In this document: positions 45,026 to 54,305 of the stretch, piece by piece
How positions within the stretch are numbered: position 1 is the first letter of the stretch
How the letters are laid out: every line of letters starts with the position of its first letter
DNA from: Caviibacter sp963550915
Lineage (GTDB): Bacteria; Fusobacteriota; Fusobacteriia; Fusobacteriales; Leptotrichiaceae
DNA length: 64,000 bases
Direction of reading: 5' to 3'
NCBI GenBank assembly: GCA_963550915.1
Contig: CAUVEB010000002.1
Coordinates: forward strand, 62,001 to 126,000
Notes under the pieces: generated by a model
What the model was told of the DNA's origin: nothing
Databases searched by the model: none
Seen by the model: only the letters and a program-made list of their open reading frames with translations
Position numbers and translations under genes: made by a program

Positions 45026-46432
45026 ATGGATTATAGAATTAGTGTATTTATTAAAAAAGAATATAGCTTAGATGATATAAAGATAATGGAATTTTTAGAA
45101 AACATTAAAAAAGAGTTTACCAATATTAAGGAAAACTATATTTTCTATGAAAACAAAACTATTGAATATTACAGTCCTCTTGCTGTTAATTGTTATCTTA
45201 AGTATCATATATCAAAAAGTGATAAAATTAAGATTAAAAACTTTTTAGATAAATATGCTTTTATTGATAAATACACCATAGTTTTGGATAATAAGAAAAG
45301 AGATGAAAATAGTGAGTTACTTATTGAGTGTAACCAAATTAATAGGCTTGTTTCTAGTATTGACAAGCTATTTTTCATACGTCGTGAATTTCAAGAAATG
45401 ACAAAGTTTATAGACTCATCTCAAAAAACAAAATATGAAAATCTACTAAAAGAGTTATCTTATACAAAGTATGCATTAAAAAATGAAACTTTAAATTTAA
45501 GGGTAATAGATCTAAATTTTGAGTTAAAGAAAATAGGGAATAACCTAAGAGAATATGGTCAACTGTTTGGACTTGATTTAAAATTTAATTTTATTATAAA
45601 AGACCTATTTCTTGATAAAACTCTTTTTTCAAAAATTAAATCTCCACTTACTGATGTAATATACAATATCATATTAAGTGAGGTTGATAGAAAAAACATG
45701 TCACTTAATTATACAAATAGTAGTACATACAACATATATATAGAGATGAAGCAAGAGTTTGACACAGTTAAACTTTCTATAACTGCTGATAATTACAAAC
45801 TTGATTTTGATGAAATACTAGATAAACTTAAAAATCAAAATATTATAGATGATAATAGTCTATATACAAAAAATGAGATATATAACTTAATTTTTACTAA
45901 AGGTTTTTTAGGTTCTTCTAAAAATGAAGAGAAAAAACAACAAGAATTATCTCTACTTAATTTATATAACACTGTTTTAGCTTTAAATGGGATTATGTAT
46001 ATAAAAAGCGATGATAATGATGTTGTTACGTATATAGCAAAAATTCCTTTAAAGTTTGTCATATTAAATGCTGATATAGTAAAAGTTAAAAATGCATATT
46101 TTGCTATTGAAAGTAGGATAATAAAAGAGGTTTCAGAATTTGATGAAAAAAATATATTGTATATAAATGATGTTATGTATTACATACAAAACGGTGTTGA
46201 ACTTCCTGTAATTAAGTATAATGAAAATGCAAATACAGCACTAACTATTATGATAAATAATGAGTTATACATATTTTTAGTAGACAGTGTTTTATACAAA
46301 GAACAAATTTATGTTAGAACTCTTGAAATAGAAAATGATAAATATATAGGCGATTGTCTATTAAGGGATAACAAAAGAGCGTATGTAATAGACTTCAACT
46401 TTCTTATAAAAGGTGTTAAAAATGAAAAATAA
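45026..46432 (+). CDS. Degenerate CheA-like protein (pseudo-histidine-kinase)
   Basis: This protein has 468 residues. No database name is known to me, but the order of segments follows CheA: a dimerisation-like helix pair (about 100-165), a kinase-like domain (166-345), then a CheW-like domain (345-468). Correspondences: FGLDLKF..LDKTLFSKIKSPLTDVIYN (182-214) with the CheA N-box region; DFDEILDKLKNQNIID and LIFTKGFL (260-295) with the segment leading to PGFST; GIMYIKSDD..YIAKIPLKFVI (322-346) with the LPLTLAI region. Catalytic features are gone: the DDGxGID box reads ADNYKLD (254-260), the GRGVGMD box reads ELSLLN, and no phosphotransfer histidine domain is present. It is probably a non-catalytic scaffold. 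It lies 8 bases behind cdsA, and the next gene overlaps it. Confidence 0.7.
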   Translation: MDYRISVFIKKEYSLDDIKIMEFLENIKKEFTNIKENYIFYENKTIEYYSPLAVNCYLKYHISKSDKIKIKNFLDKYAFIDKYTIVLDNKKRDENSELLIECNQINRLVSSIDKLFFIRREFQEMTKFIDSSQKTKYENLLKELSYTKYALKNETLNLRVIDLNFELKKIGNNLREYGQLFGLDLKFNFIIKDLFLDKTLFSKIKSPLTDVIYNIILSEVDRKNMSLNYTNSSTYNIYIEMKQEFDTVKLSITADNYKLDFDEILDKLKNQNIIDDNSLYTKNEIYNLIFTKGFLGSSKNEEKKQQELSLLNLYNTVLALNGIMYIKSDDNDVVTYIAKIPLKFVILNADIVKVKNAYFAIESRIIKEVSEFDEKNILYINDVMYYIQNGVELPVIKYNENANTALTIMINNELYIFLVDSVLYKEQIYVRTLEIENDKYIGDCLLRDNKRAYVIDFNFLIKGVKNEK

Positions 46433-47492
46433 TGATATTTCAAACATATTAACAAATGATATAGAGATTATTAAACAGATCTCAAATTTCTTACTTCAAG
46501 TAGTAAATCCTGAAAATGTTGATTTTCAGTTTTGTATAAAAAAGATAAATAAGCTTGAAAATGACACTCTTTTTATTAAAAATATACGAAATATAGACTT
46601 GCTTAGTAATATTAAGAAAATATTTTTAACTATTGATAGAAATAAGCTTACTTTTTATGAATTTAAGTATAATCTATTTTCTGTACTATCAAAGCTTGAA
46701 CTTTTATATGTCAGTTACCTAAAAATTGGTATTGATAATATTAAAAATGAAAATTTAGAAAATGAGCTTAATGAGTTTGACAAAAGTTTTTCAGATGATC
46801 TTAAATTAAGAAATATTAACAAGGTTTATTACTATATTAAAATAACACTTGATACAAATATTTCATATTTTTATTTATCAAGAAAAAATGTGTTACTTCA
46901 TCTAAAAGAATATGGTAAGCCATATAACTATACACCTTATGAATTAGATGATGACTCTTGTAATTATTTCATATTTGATTATACGGCAGATAAAAATGTT
47001 AATGTAAATGAAATCTTACAAAATTTAAAGCAAAATGATGATGCAATTATAGACTTTAGTGTATTTCAAGTAAATTCAGAAAATAATATATATAATATTA
47101 AATTTTTTATTGATGATGATACAAATAAGCATTCATGCATACTATTAAACAAGCTTGAATTTATTGATTTACTTCATTATAGCGACTTTTATGATGCATA
47201 TATTGAAGCTAAAAATAGAAGACACATAATAGATAAGTTAATGAAATTTAATGCTAAGCATGTTGACTTAATCTTATTAAAAAAGATAAGTGATAGAGAA
47301 GTTAAAGTTTTTTTACCTAATGGATTAAATAAAAACAATATTGAAAAGATTAAAAAATTATTTGAGTACATACTAATAGATAAGACCGTTACAGACATTT
47401 TGTACTTTGGCAATATTGACTTTTATGGGCTACAAATGTTAAAATACCTTGGTAAAAGATATAATACTGAATTTAGTGATTTAAATAACTAA
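46422..47492 (+). CDS. CheA-P2-like/STAS-like partner protein
   Basis: This protein has 356 residues from the ATG at 46422 (AAAGGTG upstream); it overlaps the previous gene by 11 bases. Residues 1-130 are helical and might be a phosphotransfer-type bundle without the active histidine. Residues about 133-215 (VYYYIKITLDTNISYFYLSR, LKEYGKPYNYTPYE) resemble the CheY-binding P2 region of some CheA proteins. The end (about 283-350: VKVFLPNGLNKNNIEKIKKL, DILYFGNIDFYGLQMLKYLG) resembles an STAS domain. So the two adjacent genes look like the split halves of one chemotaxis-type signalling protein. These assignments rest on pattern matching by eye. Confidence 0.55.
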   Translation: MKNNDISNILTNDIEIIKQISNFLLQVVNPENVDFQFCIKKINKLENDTLFIKNIRNIDLLSNIKKIFLTIDRNKLTFYEFKYNLFSVLSKLELLYVSYLKIGIDNIKNENLENELNEFDKSFSDDLKLRNINKVYYYIKITLDTNISYFYLSRKNVLLHLKEYGKPYNYTPYELDDDSCNYFIFDYTADKNVNVNEILQNLKQNDDAIIDFSVFQVNSENNIYNIKFFIDDDTNKHSCILLNKLEFIDLLHYSDFYDAYIEAKNRRHIIDKLMKFNAKHVDLILLKKISDREVKVFLPNGLNKNNIEKIKKLFEYILIDKTVTDILYFGNIDFYGLQMLKYLGKRYNTEFSDLNN

Positions 47493-47509
47493 GTTCTTAT
47501 GGAGGGATT

Positions 47510-49975
47510 ATGCAAGCAATTACAAAAGAGCAATTAAAAGAAAAAATTGAACTTGCTCTAAGAAGACAATATGGAAAAACTGTAGAAGAAGCTCATGAAT
47601 ATGAAATTTATTATGCCGTTGCTAGAGCTACAATGGATGATATTGTTGAAAAATGGTACAACTGTAAAAAATCACAAGTACAAGCTAAAGTAAAGCAAAT
47701 GTACTACTTATCAGCTGAATTTTTAATGGGTAGATATTTGAGTAATAACTTAATAAATTTACAATACGATAAAATAGTAAAAGAAGTTTTAGCTGATTTA
47801 AATGTTGACATAGACAAATTAGAAGATAAGGAAATGGACGCAGGACTTGGAAATGGTGGTCTTGGTAGACTTGCAGCTTGTTTTCTTGACTCACTTGCAA
47901 CATTAAATTTACCAGGGCATGGATATGGTTTAAGATACAAATATGGAATGTTTGAGCAAAAGATTGAAAACGGTTTCCAAGTAGAATATCCAGATGATTG
48001 GACTAAATATGGTACACCTTGGTCAATTAAAAGACTTGATAGATCTTTTGAAGTTAAATTTGGTGGACAAATTGAAATTCATAAAGATGAAGTTGGAAAA
48101 GATTATTATAAGAGAGTTAATACAGAAAATGTAAAAGCTATAGCTTATGATGTACCTATTATAGGGTATGGAAATGGTGTTGTTAATACTCTTAGACTAT
48201 GGGAAGCTAGATCTCCTGAAGGATTTGATCTTCAATTATTCAATGCACAAAAATATATATCAGCATCTGAAAAAGCAATTGAAGCTGAAGATATCTCAAG
48301 AGTTCTTTATCCAAATGACACTGAAAGAAGTGGAAAATGGCTTAGATTAAAACAACAATATTTCTTCACATCTGCTTCAATACAAGATATAGTTAGAAGA
48401 TATAAGTCTACATATGGTAATAATTTTGATAAATTTGCTGATAAAGTAGCAATACAACTTAATGATACTCACCCAGTAGTAGCTATACCTGAACTTATGA
48501 GAATTTTCTTAGACCAAGAAAAATTAAGTTGGGATGAAGCTTGGGAAATATCAAAAAAAGTTTTTGCATACACAAACCACACTATCTTATCAGAAGCTCT
48601 TGAAAAATGGGATATTACATTAATTCAACCATTACTTCCTAGAATTTATCAAATAATTGAAGAAATAAACAGAAGATTTGTTACTGAATTAAAAGATAAA
48701 TACAGCAACGACTTTGATAAGATAAACAAAATGAGCATAATCGCAAATGGACAAGTAAAAATGGCTTGGCTTGCAATTGTAGGTTCTCATAAAGTAAATG
48801 GAGTTGCAAAGCTTCATACTGAAATATTAAAAAATCAAGAATTAAAAGACTGGTATGAATTATATCCTGAAAAATTCTTAAATAAAACTAACGGTATAAC
48901 TCAAAGAAGATGGCTACTTAAGGCTAACCCTGAACTTGCTGAGTTTATATCATCTCTAATTGGAGATAAATGGATAACAAATCTATCAGAACTTAAAAAT
49001 CTTGAAAAATATGTTGATGATGAAAAAGTATTAGCAAGATTACTTGAAATAAAACTTGATAATAAGAAAAAACTTGCTAAATATATATTAGATACAACAG
49101 GTGTTGAAGTAAATCCTAACTCAATATTTGATATACAAGTTAAGAGATTACATGAATATAAAAGACAATTACTTAACATATTACATGTAATGGATCTATA
49201 TAACAGATTAAAACAAAATCCATTACTTGATATAGAGCCTAAAACTTTCATATTTGCTGGAAAATCTGCACCAGGTTATAGAAGAGCTAAGGGTATTATT
49301 AAATTAATTAATACTGTTGCACAAACTATTAATAATGACGCAAGTATAAACAACAAGATTAAAGTAGTATTCTTAGAAAACTACCGTGTATCACTTGCAG
49401 AAAAAATATTCCCAGCAGCTGATTTATCAGAACAAATATCTACAGCTAGTAAAGAGGCATCTGGTACTGGTAATATGAAATTCATGTTAAATGGTGGTAT
49501 GACTATAGGAACTATGGACGGTGCTAATATTGAAATAGTACAAGAAGCAGGACAAGAAAATGCTTTCATATTTGGACTTAGCTCAGATGAAGTACAAAGA
49601 CTTGAAAGTTGGAGTAAATACAATCCAATGGAAGAATACTATGTAGTTGACGGATTAAAAGAAGTTATAGATCAATTAACTGATGGTACTTATGATGATA
49701 ATTACACTGGATTATTTAGAGAAATAAGCAACTCACTACTATACGGTGTTGACGGTAATAGACCTGATACTTACTTTGTATTAAAAGATTTTGCACAATA
49801 TAGAGAAGCTCAACAAAAAGCATCTAAAGCTTATGCAGATAAAACAAAATGGGCTAAGATGATGCTTATGAATATTGCAAATTCAGGTAAATTCACATCA
49901 GATAGAACTATAGATGAATACGCAAAAGAAATATGGAATATTAAACCATACGAAGTAAATAACTATATAAAATAA
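47510..49975 (+). CDS. glgP: Glycogen/starch/maltodextrin phosphorylase
   Basis: This protein has 821 residues, typical of the family. It releases glucose 1-phosphate from alpha-1,4-glucans using pyridoxal phosphate. Visible are the N-terminal YLSAEFLMGRYLSNN, GNGGLGRLAACFLDS, IQLNDTHPVVAIPELMR, and the PLP-site region EASGTGNMKFMLNGG. AATGGAGGG-like site precedes the ATG, 17 bases after the STAS-like gene. It ends the operon at a strong terminator. Confidence 0.96.
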   Translation: MQAITKEQLKEKIELALRRQYGKTVEEAHEYEIYYAVARATMDDIVEKWYNCKKSQVQAKVKQMYYLSAEFLMGRYLSNNLINLQYDKIVKEVLADLNVDIDKLEDKEMDAGLGNGGLGRLAACFLDSLATLNLPGHGYGLRYKYGMFEQKIENGFQVEYPDDWTKYGTPWSIKRLDRSFEVKFGGQIEIHKDEVGKDYYKRVNTENVKAIAYDVPIIGYGNGVVNTLRLWEARSPEGFDLQLFNAQKYISASEKAIEAEDISRVLYPNDTERSGKWLRLKQQYFFTSASIQDIVRRYKSTYGNNFDKFADKVAIQLNDTHPVVAIPELMRIFLDQEKLSWDEAWEISKKVFAYTNHTILSEALEKWDITLIQPLLPRIYQIIEEINRRFVTELKDKYSNDFDKINKMSIIANGQVKMAWLAIVGSHKVNGVAKLHTEILKNQELKDWYELYPEKFLNKTNGITQRRWLLKANPELAEFISSLIGDKWITNLSELKNLEKYVDDEKVLARLLEIKLDNKKKLAKYILDTTGVEVNPNSIFDIQVKRLHEYKRQLLNILHVMDLYNRLKQNPLLDIEPKTFIFAGKSAPGYRRAKGIIKLINTVAQTINNDASINNKIKVVFLENYRVSLAEKIFPAADLSEQISTASKEASGTGNMKFMLNGGMTIGTMDGANIEIVQEAGQENAFIFGLSSDEVQRLESWSKYNPMEEYYVVDGLKEVIDQLTDGTYDDNYTGLFREISNSLLYGVDGNRPDTYFVLKDFAQYREAQQKASKAYADKTKWAKMMLMNIANSGKFTSDRTIDEYAKEIWNIKPYEVNNYIK

Positions 49976-49976
49976 T

Positions 49977-50002
49977 AAAAAGAGAGCAAGCTCTCTTTTT
50001 TT
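49977..50002. terminator. Bidirectional terminator between glgP and the LCP gene
   Basis: Stem AGAGAG/CTCTCT with loop CAAG, flanked by A5 and T7. Confidence 0.85.
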
Positions 50003-50003
50003 G

Positions 50004-50759
50004 TTATATCTTAAACTTCCATTTTATACTATTTAAACTCTTTTTATCCGGCATGAAATAATAGACTCCGTTTTTCTTTTCTCCCTTTCCATTTATGGTG
50101 TATTGTGTTATAAAATTATGATTTAAAAGAACTAACATACTAGGTATAGCCTTTATTGGATTATATCTAATATCAAGACTTTTATACACTTTATACCCTA
50201 ATATTGGATTTAGAAGTATTTTCTTTACTATCTGCTTTAATACTTGTCTTTGTCTTTCATCTCTTTTAAAAGCTCCGTCTGTCTTTCTATGTCTTACATA
50301 TGCAAGTGCCATTTCTCCTTTTAAATTATATATCTTTCCTTTTTCAAAACTAAAATTGTTTTGTGTAAAAGTGTTATTGGCTACAATATCGACTCCGCCT
50401 ATCATATTTGTAATATTAGTTATATCTTTAAACTTAAATACAACATGATAGTTAATTTTTGTAGATAAAAGTTTTGATACTGTTGTTATACTACATTTTG
50501 TTCCTCCATAAGCAAATGCATGATTTATTTTATCATACTTTTTCTTACAAGGTATGTATGTATAAGTATCACGTGGTACTGATAATACTTTTACTTTAAA
50601 TAGTAGTGGTACTACCTTAACTAAGATTATACCGTCACTTCTTGATCCTTTTATATTATCTCTTGCATCTGAACCTAAAATTAAAATATTATATGGTAAA
50701 AATAGCCATATAACAAATAATAAAGCTAAAATTTTAAGAACTTTTTTTCTATCATACAT
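50004..50759 (-). CDS. LytR-CpsA-Psr family protein
   Basis: This protein has 251 residues. One N-terminal membrane helix (about 8-26, ILALLFVIWLFLPYNILILG) is followed by the LCP domain: LGSDARDNIKGSRSDGIILV, VLSVPRDTYTYIP, KINHAFAYGG and AYVRHRKTDGAFKRDERQRQ. The family transfers glycopolymers from lipid carriers to peptidoglycan or other acceptors. In a Gram-negative-type cell its product is uncertain. It has its own Shine-Dalgarno and follows the coaE terminator. Confidence 0.9.
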   Translation of the reverse strand: MYDRKKVLKILALLFVIWLFLPYNILILGSDARDNIKGSRSDGIILVKVVPLLFKVKVLSVPRDTYTYIPCKKKYDKINHAFAYGGTKCSITTVSKLLSTKINYHVVFKFKDITNITNMIGGVDIVANNTFTQNNFSFEKGKIYNLKGEMALAYVRHRKTDGAFKRDERQRQVLKQIVKKILLNPILGYKVYKSLDIRYNPIKAIPSMLVLLNHNFITQYTINGKGEKKNGVYYFMPDKKSLNSIKWKFKI

Positions 50760-50775
50760 TTAACTCACCTATTAA

Positions 50776-50801
50776 TAAAAAGGTCGGATATTATCCAACC
50801 T
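50776..50801 (-). terminator. Terminator of the priA-to-coaE gene run
   Basis: Minus-strand stem AGGTTGGAT/ATCCGACCT with loop AAT and T5, overlapping the coaE stop. Confidence 0.8.
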
Positions 50802-51378
50802 AATCTTTTATTATTGCATCCATTATTCTTTTCGTATTTTCTATTAGACTTTTTATATCTTTTTCATTTTCAATTATATACTTAGTCTTTTTTCTTTTTT
50901 CATCAATATCCATTTGTGTTGATATAAGTTTTTTGGCATGTTCTTTATCGATATTATTTCTTTTCATAATTCTTTCACATTGTAAATCTTTATTTGTATA
51001 AACTACTATTATTTTATCAAAATATTTTTCAAGATTTAACTCAAATAATAAAGGAACTTCAATTATTAATATTTCTTCTTTGTTATTATTAATAATGTTT
51101 ATCATTTCTTCTATTATTTTGCCATGAACTATATTATTTAATATTTCTAATTTTTTCTTATCATTAAAAACTATACTAGATAATTTTTTTCTATCAACCT
51201 TGTTATTTATTACAACATCAGCTGATATCATACTTGCTATTTTACTTCTTATATCATCATAATTTAATACTTCATGCGAAATATCATCCATATTAACAGT
51301 TTTGTATGACAAATCTTTTAATATTTCTAAAACCTTTGATTTGCCTACAGCTATACTTCCTGTAAGACCTATAATCAT
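50800..51378 (-). CDS. coaE: Dephospho-CoA kinase
   Basis: The last enzyme of CoA synthesis, phosphorylating dephospho-CoA. It has 192 residues: P-loop GLTGSIAVGKSKV, DDISHEVL and EVPLLFE. The serine of the usual GxxGSGKS loop is kept, but the third glycine is replaced (SIAVGKS, as in some homologues). Its ATG overlaps the TGA of the transposase-like gene (ATGA) and lacks a strong Shine-Dalgarno, which points to translational coupling. Confidence 0.94.
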   Translation of the reverse strand: MIIGLTGSIAVGKSKVLEILKDLSYKTVNMDDISHEVLNYDDIRSKIASMISADVVINNKVDRKKLSSIVFNDKKKLEILNNIVHGKIIEEMINIINNNKEEILIIEVPLLFELNLEKYFDKIIVVYTNKDLQCERIMKRNNIDKEHAKKLISTQMDIDEKRKKTKYIIENEKDIKSLIENTKRIMDAIIKD

Positions 51379-51809
51379 GCTAAACAGCTTTCTTGGTGTT
51401 CATGGTGTATTTCATCACATTTAATATACTCATCAATATAGTGTAGTACCATATCTTTTGAGCTTACACCTGAAGTCATAAGGAAATAGCTACCTTCCCA
51501 CATTGCACTACCTTTTAATATATCTCTTACCACTTCATAGTTGTTTTTTATTTTTCTACTACTAGCACTTTTAAAAGCATTTATAAACTTATATAAGTTT
51601 GTAGTAGGATATGCTTCAAATTTAAAATGCATATGATCTTTTTCATAGTGCACATCATTTAAACTTACCTGATAAGTTCCAGATATATTTTTAAAAATTT
51701 CTATACCAAAATTTGCAATTTCATCTGTAAATATTGGAGCTTTATTTTTACTTACTAACACCAATTCGTAATGCAGTGAAAATGTTGAATGATTATATTC
51801 TTTTATCAT
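51375..51809 (-). CDS. IS200-type (Y1) transposase-like protein
   Basis: This protein has 144 residues, full length for IS200/IS605 TnpA. The HUH metal motif is present as HMH (His59, His61), and the catalytic tyrosine is probably Tyr124 in VLHYIDEYI after WEGSYFLMTSG. It removes or joins DNA single strands in mobile elements; REP-associated domesticated relatives exist. No hairpin ends were found beside it: it is 23 bases behind apt, has its own AGAGAGGA site and overlaps coaE by four bases. This suggests a gene captured by the host operon rather than a free insertion sequence. Confidence 0.85.
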   Translation of the reverse strand: MIKEYNHSTFSLHYELVLVSKNKAPIFTDEIANFGIEIFKNISGTYQVSLNDVHYEKDHMHFKFEAYPTTNLYKFINAFKSASSRKIKNNYEVVRDILKGSAMWEGSYFLMTSGVSSKDMVLHYIDEYIKCDEIHHEHQESCLA

Positions 51810-51832
51810 TAAAAATCCTCTCTAAGTATATA

Positions 51833-52363
51833 TTAATATGTCAATATTGAGTATACATCGTGTCCTTTTAATAAATCTCTTCCTTTTAATTCTTCAAGTT
51901 CAATTAAAAAGGCTAATTCATAAACTTTAGCACCTAAACTTTCAACAAGTTTAACCATAGCTTGTGCTGTTCCACCTGTTGCTAGTAAGTCATCTACTAT
52001 AAGGACTTTAGCACCATTACCAAATGCATCTTCATGCACTTCTATTGAGTTTGTACCATATTCTAATGAATAGTCAGCTCTTACAGTCTTAGCCGGTAAT
52101 TTACCAACTTTTCTTGCTGGAACAAATCCTGCACCTATATTATATGCAATTGCTGCTCCAAATATGAATCCTCTTGCATCTGCACCTAATACATAGTCTA
52201 TACCTTTATCCTTATATCTATTAGTAAAATCTTCGATAATTAATCTTAAGCCTTCTTTATCTTTAAGTGCTGTTGTGATGTCTCTAAATAATATGCCTTT
52301 TTCTGGAAAATCTGGAATAGTTCTTATTAAACTATTTACTTTCTCTGCATCTAATTTATTCAT
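51833..52363 (-). CDS. apt: Adenine phosphoribosyltransferase
   Basis: This protein has 176 residues and salvages adenine to AMP with PRPP. The PRPP-binding VLIVDDLLATGGTAQA and the RDITTAL, GADARGFIFGAAIA and PARKVGKLP segments are standard. It overlaps the upstream CorC-type gene by 4 bases. Confidence 0.97.
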   Translation of the reverse strand: MNKLDAEKVNSLIRTIPDFPEKGILFRDITTALKDKEGLRLIIEDFTNRYKDKGIDYVLGADARGFIFGAAIAYNIGAGFVPARKVGKLPAKTVRADYSLEYGTNSIEVHEDAFGNGAKVLIVDDLLATGGTAQAMVKLVESLGAKVYELAFLIELEELKGRDLLKGHDVYSILTY

Positions 52364-53400
52364 TCTTTACTTCCTCCCACATCTAGCAAAATTATCTTCA
52401 ATTTTACTATTTTTTTATTTTCTACTTCTATTACTTTTATAATATATTTTTCTTCGTTTATTTGGTCGTTGTCTACTGCGACCTTACCTAATTTATATTG
52501 TACAAATCCTGATATAGTGTCGTATTCTTCTGAAAGCGGAATATCAATTTCTAGCTCTTCATCAACTTCTTCAACTGATGTTTCACCCATAACTTCATAG
52601 ATATTATCACTTAGTTTTATAATATTATCTACTTCGCTATCATACTCATCTCTAATTTCTCCAACTATCTCTTCTAAAATATCTTCAATAGTTATTATTC
52701 CTGATGTGCCACCATATTCATCAATGATAACAGCCATGTGGCTTTGTTTTGCTTTAAATTCTTCTAGCATTTTTTCTATAGTTTTTGTTTCAGGTACATA
52801 TACTGCTTGTCTTGCAAGTTCTTTTATCTTCATATCATTTTTTGAAGTTAAAATATCTTTTATGTATAAAATACCTTTAATATTATCTACACTACCGTCA
52901 TAAACCGGTATTCTTGAAAAACCTTGTTCAACTATTTCATCTAAATGTTCTCCAATGCTATCTTCCATATTAAGTGCAAATATTGATGTTCTAGGTGTCA
53001 TTATTTCTTTTACAGTTGTTGTATTAAACTCATTTTCTTCTATTTGCTCTTCTACCACTTTATCTTCTTCTTGTTTTTCGTTTTTGAATATAAGGTGTAT
53101 AAGATAGTATAATGGATACACTATATATGATGATATAACAGATATTTTAATTATAAGTTCTTTTATGCTTTCGTTTGTTATCTTAATACTTTTACCAGCA
53201 TAATGCATTAATAAAAGTATTATAAATATTATAACTAAATTAATATTTAATCTTTTTAAAAGTATTATAGCTGATACTACATATATGTATTTATATATCA
53301 TTAACATATCTTCTATTGTTTCATCTAAATATTTTATTGATATATTTAGTGTGAATAATAATATTAAAATTACAAATAAGAGGGCAATTTCCCCATTCAT
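52360..53400 (-). CDS. CBS-pair/CorC-HlyC domain membrane protein
   Basis: This protein has 346 residues. About three N-terminal hydrophobic helices (residues 5-110) are followed by two CBS domains (VKEIMTPRTSIFALN, GFSRIPVYDG and the SHMAVIIDEYGGTSGIITIEDI segment) and a C-terminal CorC_HlyC domain. The N-terminal part is not an obvious DUF21 domain. Family members are linked to Mg/Co efflux. The ATG at 53400 has AAAGGAG upstream. Confidence 0.88.
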   Translation of the reverse strand: MNGEIALLFVILILLFTLNISIKYLDETIEDMLMIYKYIYVVSAIILLKRLNINLVIIFIILLLMHYAGKSIKITNESIKELIIKISVISSYIVYPLYYLIHLIFKNEKQEEDKVVEEQIEENEFNTTTVKEIMTPRTSIFALNMEDSIGEHLDEIVEQGFSRIPVYDGSVDNIKGILYIKDILTSKNDMKIKELARQAVYVPETKTIEKMLEEFKAKQSHMAVIIDEYGGTSGIITIEDILEEIVGEIRDEYDSEVDNIIKLSDNIYEVMGETSVEEVDEELEIDIPLSEEYDTISGFVQYKLGKVAVDNDQINEEKYIIKVIEVENKKIVKLKIILLDVGGSKE

Positions 53401-53435
53401 TAAAATCAAGCTCCTTTTATATTAAGAATTTTGCA

Positions 53436-54305
53436 CTATATATTACTATATTTATCAATACTTGTCAATTTACTAATGATAATATTCTCCATAAGGCAGG
53501 CAATGGTCATAGGACCTACACCCCCTGGTACAGGAGTTATAAATGAAACTTCATTTTTATTAATTACCTTATCAAAATCTACATCTCCATATAGTTTACC
53601 GTCAACTCTATTAATACCTACGTCTATAATAGTTGCTCCTTTTTTTAGATATTTTTCATCTATTAAGTGCTTAACTCCAACGGCTACCACTACTATATCA
53701 GCGTGTTCTAGTTTTTTATCTAGATCCTTTGTCTTTGTGTGGCATACTTGAACAGTTGCAGATAAATTTATTAGCATATTAGCTAAAGGCTTACCTACTA
53801 TATTGCTTCTACCAACTATTACAGTATTAGCTCCTTGTATAGGTATATTATATTCTTCTAGTAATTTTACTATACCTGATGCTGTACAAGGTTTAAATCC
53901 ATTAATATTTAAAAGTAAATTACCCATACTTTTTGCAGTTAAACCGTCAACATCTTTTTTAGGATCAATTTTTTCAATAATTTCTACACTATTTAAATGT
54001 TTAGGTAGTGGCATTTGAACCAATATACCATTTATATTATCATCTTTATTAAGCATTTCAATTTTAGAAATTACTTGCTCTTTTGTGCTGTCTTCTGGCA
54101 TTTCAATAGTTATAGTTTTAATACCAAGTTTTGAACATGCTATTTCCTTATTTTTTACATATACTTTTGATGCCTTGTCATTACCTACTAATATTACAGC
54201 AAGACCTGCTGGCGTTCCGCATTTTTCTATTATTTCATCGTGCTTACTTTTTAAGTCACTTAGCATTTTTTGTGATACATATTTCCCGTCAATAATATTA
54301 GTCAT
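53436..54305 (-). CDS. folD: Methylenetetrahydrofolate dehydrogenase/cyclohydrolase
   Basis: This protein has 289 residues and interconverts methylene-, methenyl- and formyl-THF. Visible are YVKNKEIACSKLGI (catalytic lysine), GILVQMPLPKHL, the DVDG.. segment, VIVGRSNIVGKPLANML and PVPGGVGPMTIACLM. The start overlaps the rex end by 8 bases. It works with Fhs (29425) and supplies formyl-THF for Fmt two genes upstream. Confidence 0.97.
   Translation of the reverse strand: MTNIIDGKYVSQKMLSDLKSKHDEIIEKCGTPAGLAVILVGNDKASKVYVKNKEIACSKLGIKTITIEMPEDSTKEQVISKIEMLNKDDNINGILVQMPLPKHLNSVEIIEKIDPKKDVDGLTAKSMGNLLLNINGFKPCTASGIVKLLEEYNIPIQGANTVIVGRSNIVGKPLANMLINLSATVQVCHTKTKDLDKKLEHADIVVVAVGVKHLIDEKYLKKGATIIDVGINRVDGKLYGDVDFDKVINKNEVSFITPVPGGVGPMTIACLMENIIISKLTSIDKYSNI

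Noticed and set aside
51340..51860. Complete IS200/IS605 insertion sequence
   Set aside because: No subterminal hairpins or TnpB gene were found, and the gene overlaps and abuts its neighbours exactly as an operon member.
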